This document shows, one piece after another, positions 63,012 to 64,000 of a stretch of 64,000 nt of DNA. Below the pieces are notes generated by a model, which saw nothing but the letters and a program-made list of their open reading frames with translations, was not told where the DNA came from and did no database searches. Made by a program: the position numbers and the translations under genes. How positions within the stretch are numbered: the stretch's first letter is position 1; every line of letters begins with the position of its first letter. The stretch comes from Acidovorax sp. 107 (GTDB lineage Bacteria; Pseudomonadota; Gammaproteobacteria; Burkholderiales; Burkholderiaceae_C), in contig NZ_QBTZ01000001.1 in assembly GCF_003058055.1 (NCBI RefSeq), positions 746,501-810,500 on the forward strand, written 5' to 3'.

Positions 63012-64000
63012 TCAATGGACATGCCGGTGGTGAATGTCCGGGTAGTGTGGGTGCGTGTGCTTCAGGGGTTGGTGTGTGTGGCGGTGGCTGTGTTTGCCGC
63101 TGCCGCGATGCTCAACGCCATGCGCGTGCTGGTGGTGCTCGTCATGTTCGTGTTCGTGCTCGTGTTCCAGCGCTTCGTGCTGGTGCTCATGGCTGTGGTG
63201 CTCCGTGAGGTGCAACCACACCCCCAGGCCCATCAGCGCAGCGGCCATCCAAAACACCCATGACGTTGGCTCCGAGAACACCAACAAGGACACAACCACC
63301 CCCATGAAGGTCGCGGTAGAGAAGTAGGCTCCCGTGCGGGCTGTGCCGAGCCCGCGCAATGCCAGCACAAACAGCGCAAGGCTGATGCCGTATCCCAACA
63401 GGCCCACAGCCATCGTTGCAGACAGTGTGGCCCATGAGGGCCAGGCAGCGCCCATGCTGATAGCCAGCGCGGTGTTGACCGACCCCGCAATCAGGCCCTT
63501 GATACCGGCAACAAAGAGCGCGTCGGAGGCAGAAACCTTGCGTGTGAGGTTGTTGTCGATGGCCCAGCACAAGCAGGCAAGGCCCACCAGCCAAGAGCCC
63601 GTGCCGCTGGGTGGCCACGAAGAGTCGGTCTGCCAGCCCAATGCAATGCCTCCCGCCACGATGGCAACCATGCCCCCCACGATGCGCCGGTCGGCGTTTT
63701 CTTTGAACACCCACCAGGCAATGACTGCGGTCAGCACTGCTTCCAGATTCAACAGCAGCGAAGCCGTGGCGCCGCTGGTGGAGTGCAGTCCAAACATCAG
63801 CGCCACAGGCCCCATCACGCCTCCAAACAGCACGGCGCCCAGGAGCCAGGGCCACTCATTCAAGGGAACGCCAGAGGGTTTGAGCCCGCCATCGCGGACC
63901 ACACGCACCAGGGCCAGCCCGAGGCCGCTGCCCAGATACAGAAGGCCTGCCAGCAGCACCGGTGGCAGGTCGCCCGTCAGGAGCTTGGCAAAAGGGGTGC
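63012..64000 (-). CDS. EamA/DMT-family transporter with histidine-rich C-terminal tail (5' end outside window)
   Basis: Drug/metabolite transporter superfamily membrane protein. The frame stays open through the right edge (preceded by TPFAKLLTGDLPPVLLAG), so the first helices are missing. Visible are eight or so helices of two EamA repeats (GLALVRVVRDGG, ALMFGLHSTSGATASLLLNL EAVLTAVIAWWVFKENADRR, CWAIDNNLTRKVSASDALF, GTARTGAYFSTATFMGVVVS). The last ~62 residues are a His/Glu-rich tail with more than 25 histidines, which should bind Zn, Ni, Co or Cu in the cytoplasm. Most DMT proteins lack such a tail, so a metal-related role is possible. Confidence 0.85.
   Translation of the reverse strand, partial: TPFAKLLTGDLPPVLLAGLLYLGSGLGLALVRVVRDGGLKPSGVPLNEWPWLLGAVLFGGVMGPVALMFGLHSTSGATASLLLNLEAVLTAVIAWWVFKENADRRIVGGMVAIVAGGIALGWQTDSSWPPSGTGSWLVGLACLCWAIDNNLTRKVSASDALFVAGIKGLIAGSVNTALAISMGAAWPSWATLSATMAVGLLGYGISLALFVLALRGLGTARTGAYFSTATFMGVVVSLLVFSEPTSWVFWMAAALMGLGVWLHLTEHHSHEHQHEALEHEHEHEHDEHHQHAHGVEHRGSGKHSHRHTHQPLKHTHPHYPDIHHRHVH

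Overview
The window is a GC-rich (roughly two-thirds G+C by eye) bacterial chromosome segment. Its gene families, gene orders and small intergenic repeats all point to Betaproteobacteria, family Comamonadaceae, most likely Acidovorax or a close relative. The genus is an inference from gene content and from a recurring GATAGCTGC...CTAGCGC repeat that I associate with that family; no marker gene for species assignment is present.

Layout. 1-371 is the 3' end of tsaD, followed by a MITE-like palindromic element. 602-6585 (minus) is a branched-chain-amino-acid-type ABC importer (binding protein, LivH, LivM, LivG, LivF) ending in an aldehyde dehydrogenase, with a divergent AraC/FeaR-like regulator (6801-7796): together they look like an uptake-and-oxidation module for an aromatic or related carbon source. 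7950-12866 (plus) is a tripartite MacAB-type exporter (outer-membrane factor, adaptor, ATPase, permease). 12997-17927 holds Hsp20, an orphan substrate-binding protein, a YadGH-type ABC exporter and MltB. 18090-22212 (minus) is the MoxR - DUF58 - TgpA transglutaminase module. 22266-25460 holds a histone-deacetylase-like hydrolase, an ECHDC3-like enoyl-CoA hydratase and an MscS channel. 25687-30323 is an acyl-CoA/electron-transfer block (etfB, etfA, acyl-CoA dehydrogenase, nitronate monooxygenase). 30581-33539 has another orphan binding protein, an acyltransferase-3 membrane protein and a LETM1-like protein.

34056-43090 is a visibly less GC-rich island: the type IV pilus minor-pilin operon pilV-pilW-pilX-pilY1-pilE-fimT, bracketed by two decayed transposase genes (IS3-type orfA on the left, IS481-type on the right). 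Beyond it are clpB, a coniferyl-aldehyde-dehydrogenase-like gene, a hybrid histidine kinase and NarL-type regulator, a one-module adhesin-like protein, a GNAT enzyme, a methyltransferase, dusC and a phospholipase-D/cardiolipin-synthase-like lipoprotein. They are followed by amt with a sigma-54 promoter, an intact IS1595-type insertion sequence, a PA0069-type radical SAM gene, a divergent SbtA-like transporter and LysR regulator pair, and a DMT transporter with a histidine-rich tail that runs off the right edge.

The most striking observation is at 58345-59463. The IS1595-type element sits exactly in the 8-bp centre of what would have been a perfect LexA (SOS) box, TACTGT-N8-ACAGTA, just upstream of the radical SAM gene. 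The duplicated target site is the N8 spacer itself, so the operator has been split and neither half remains complete.
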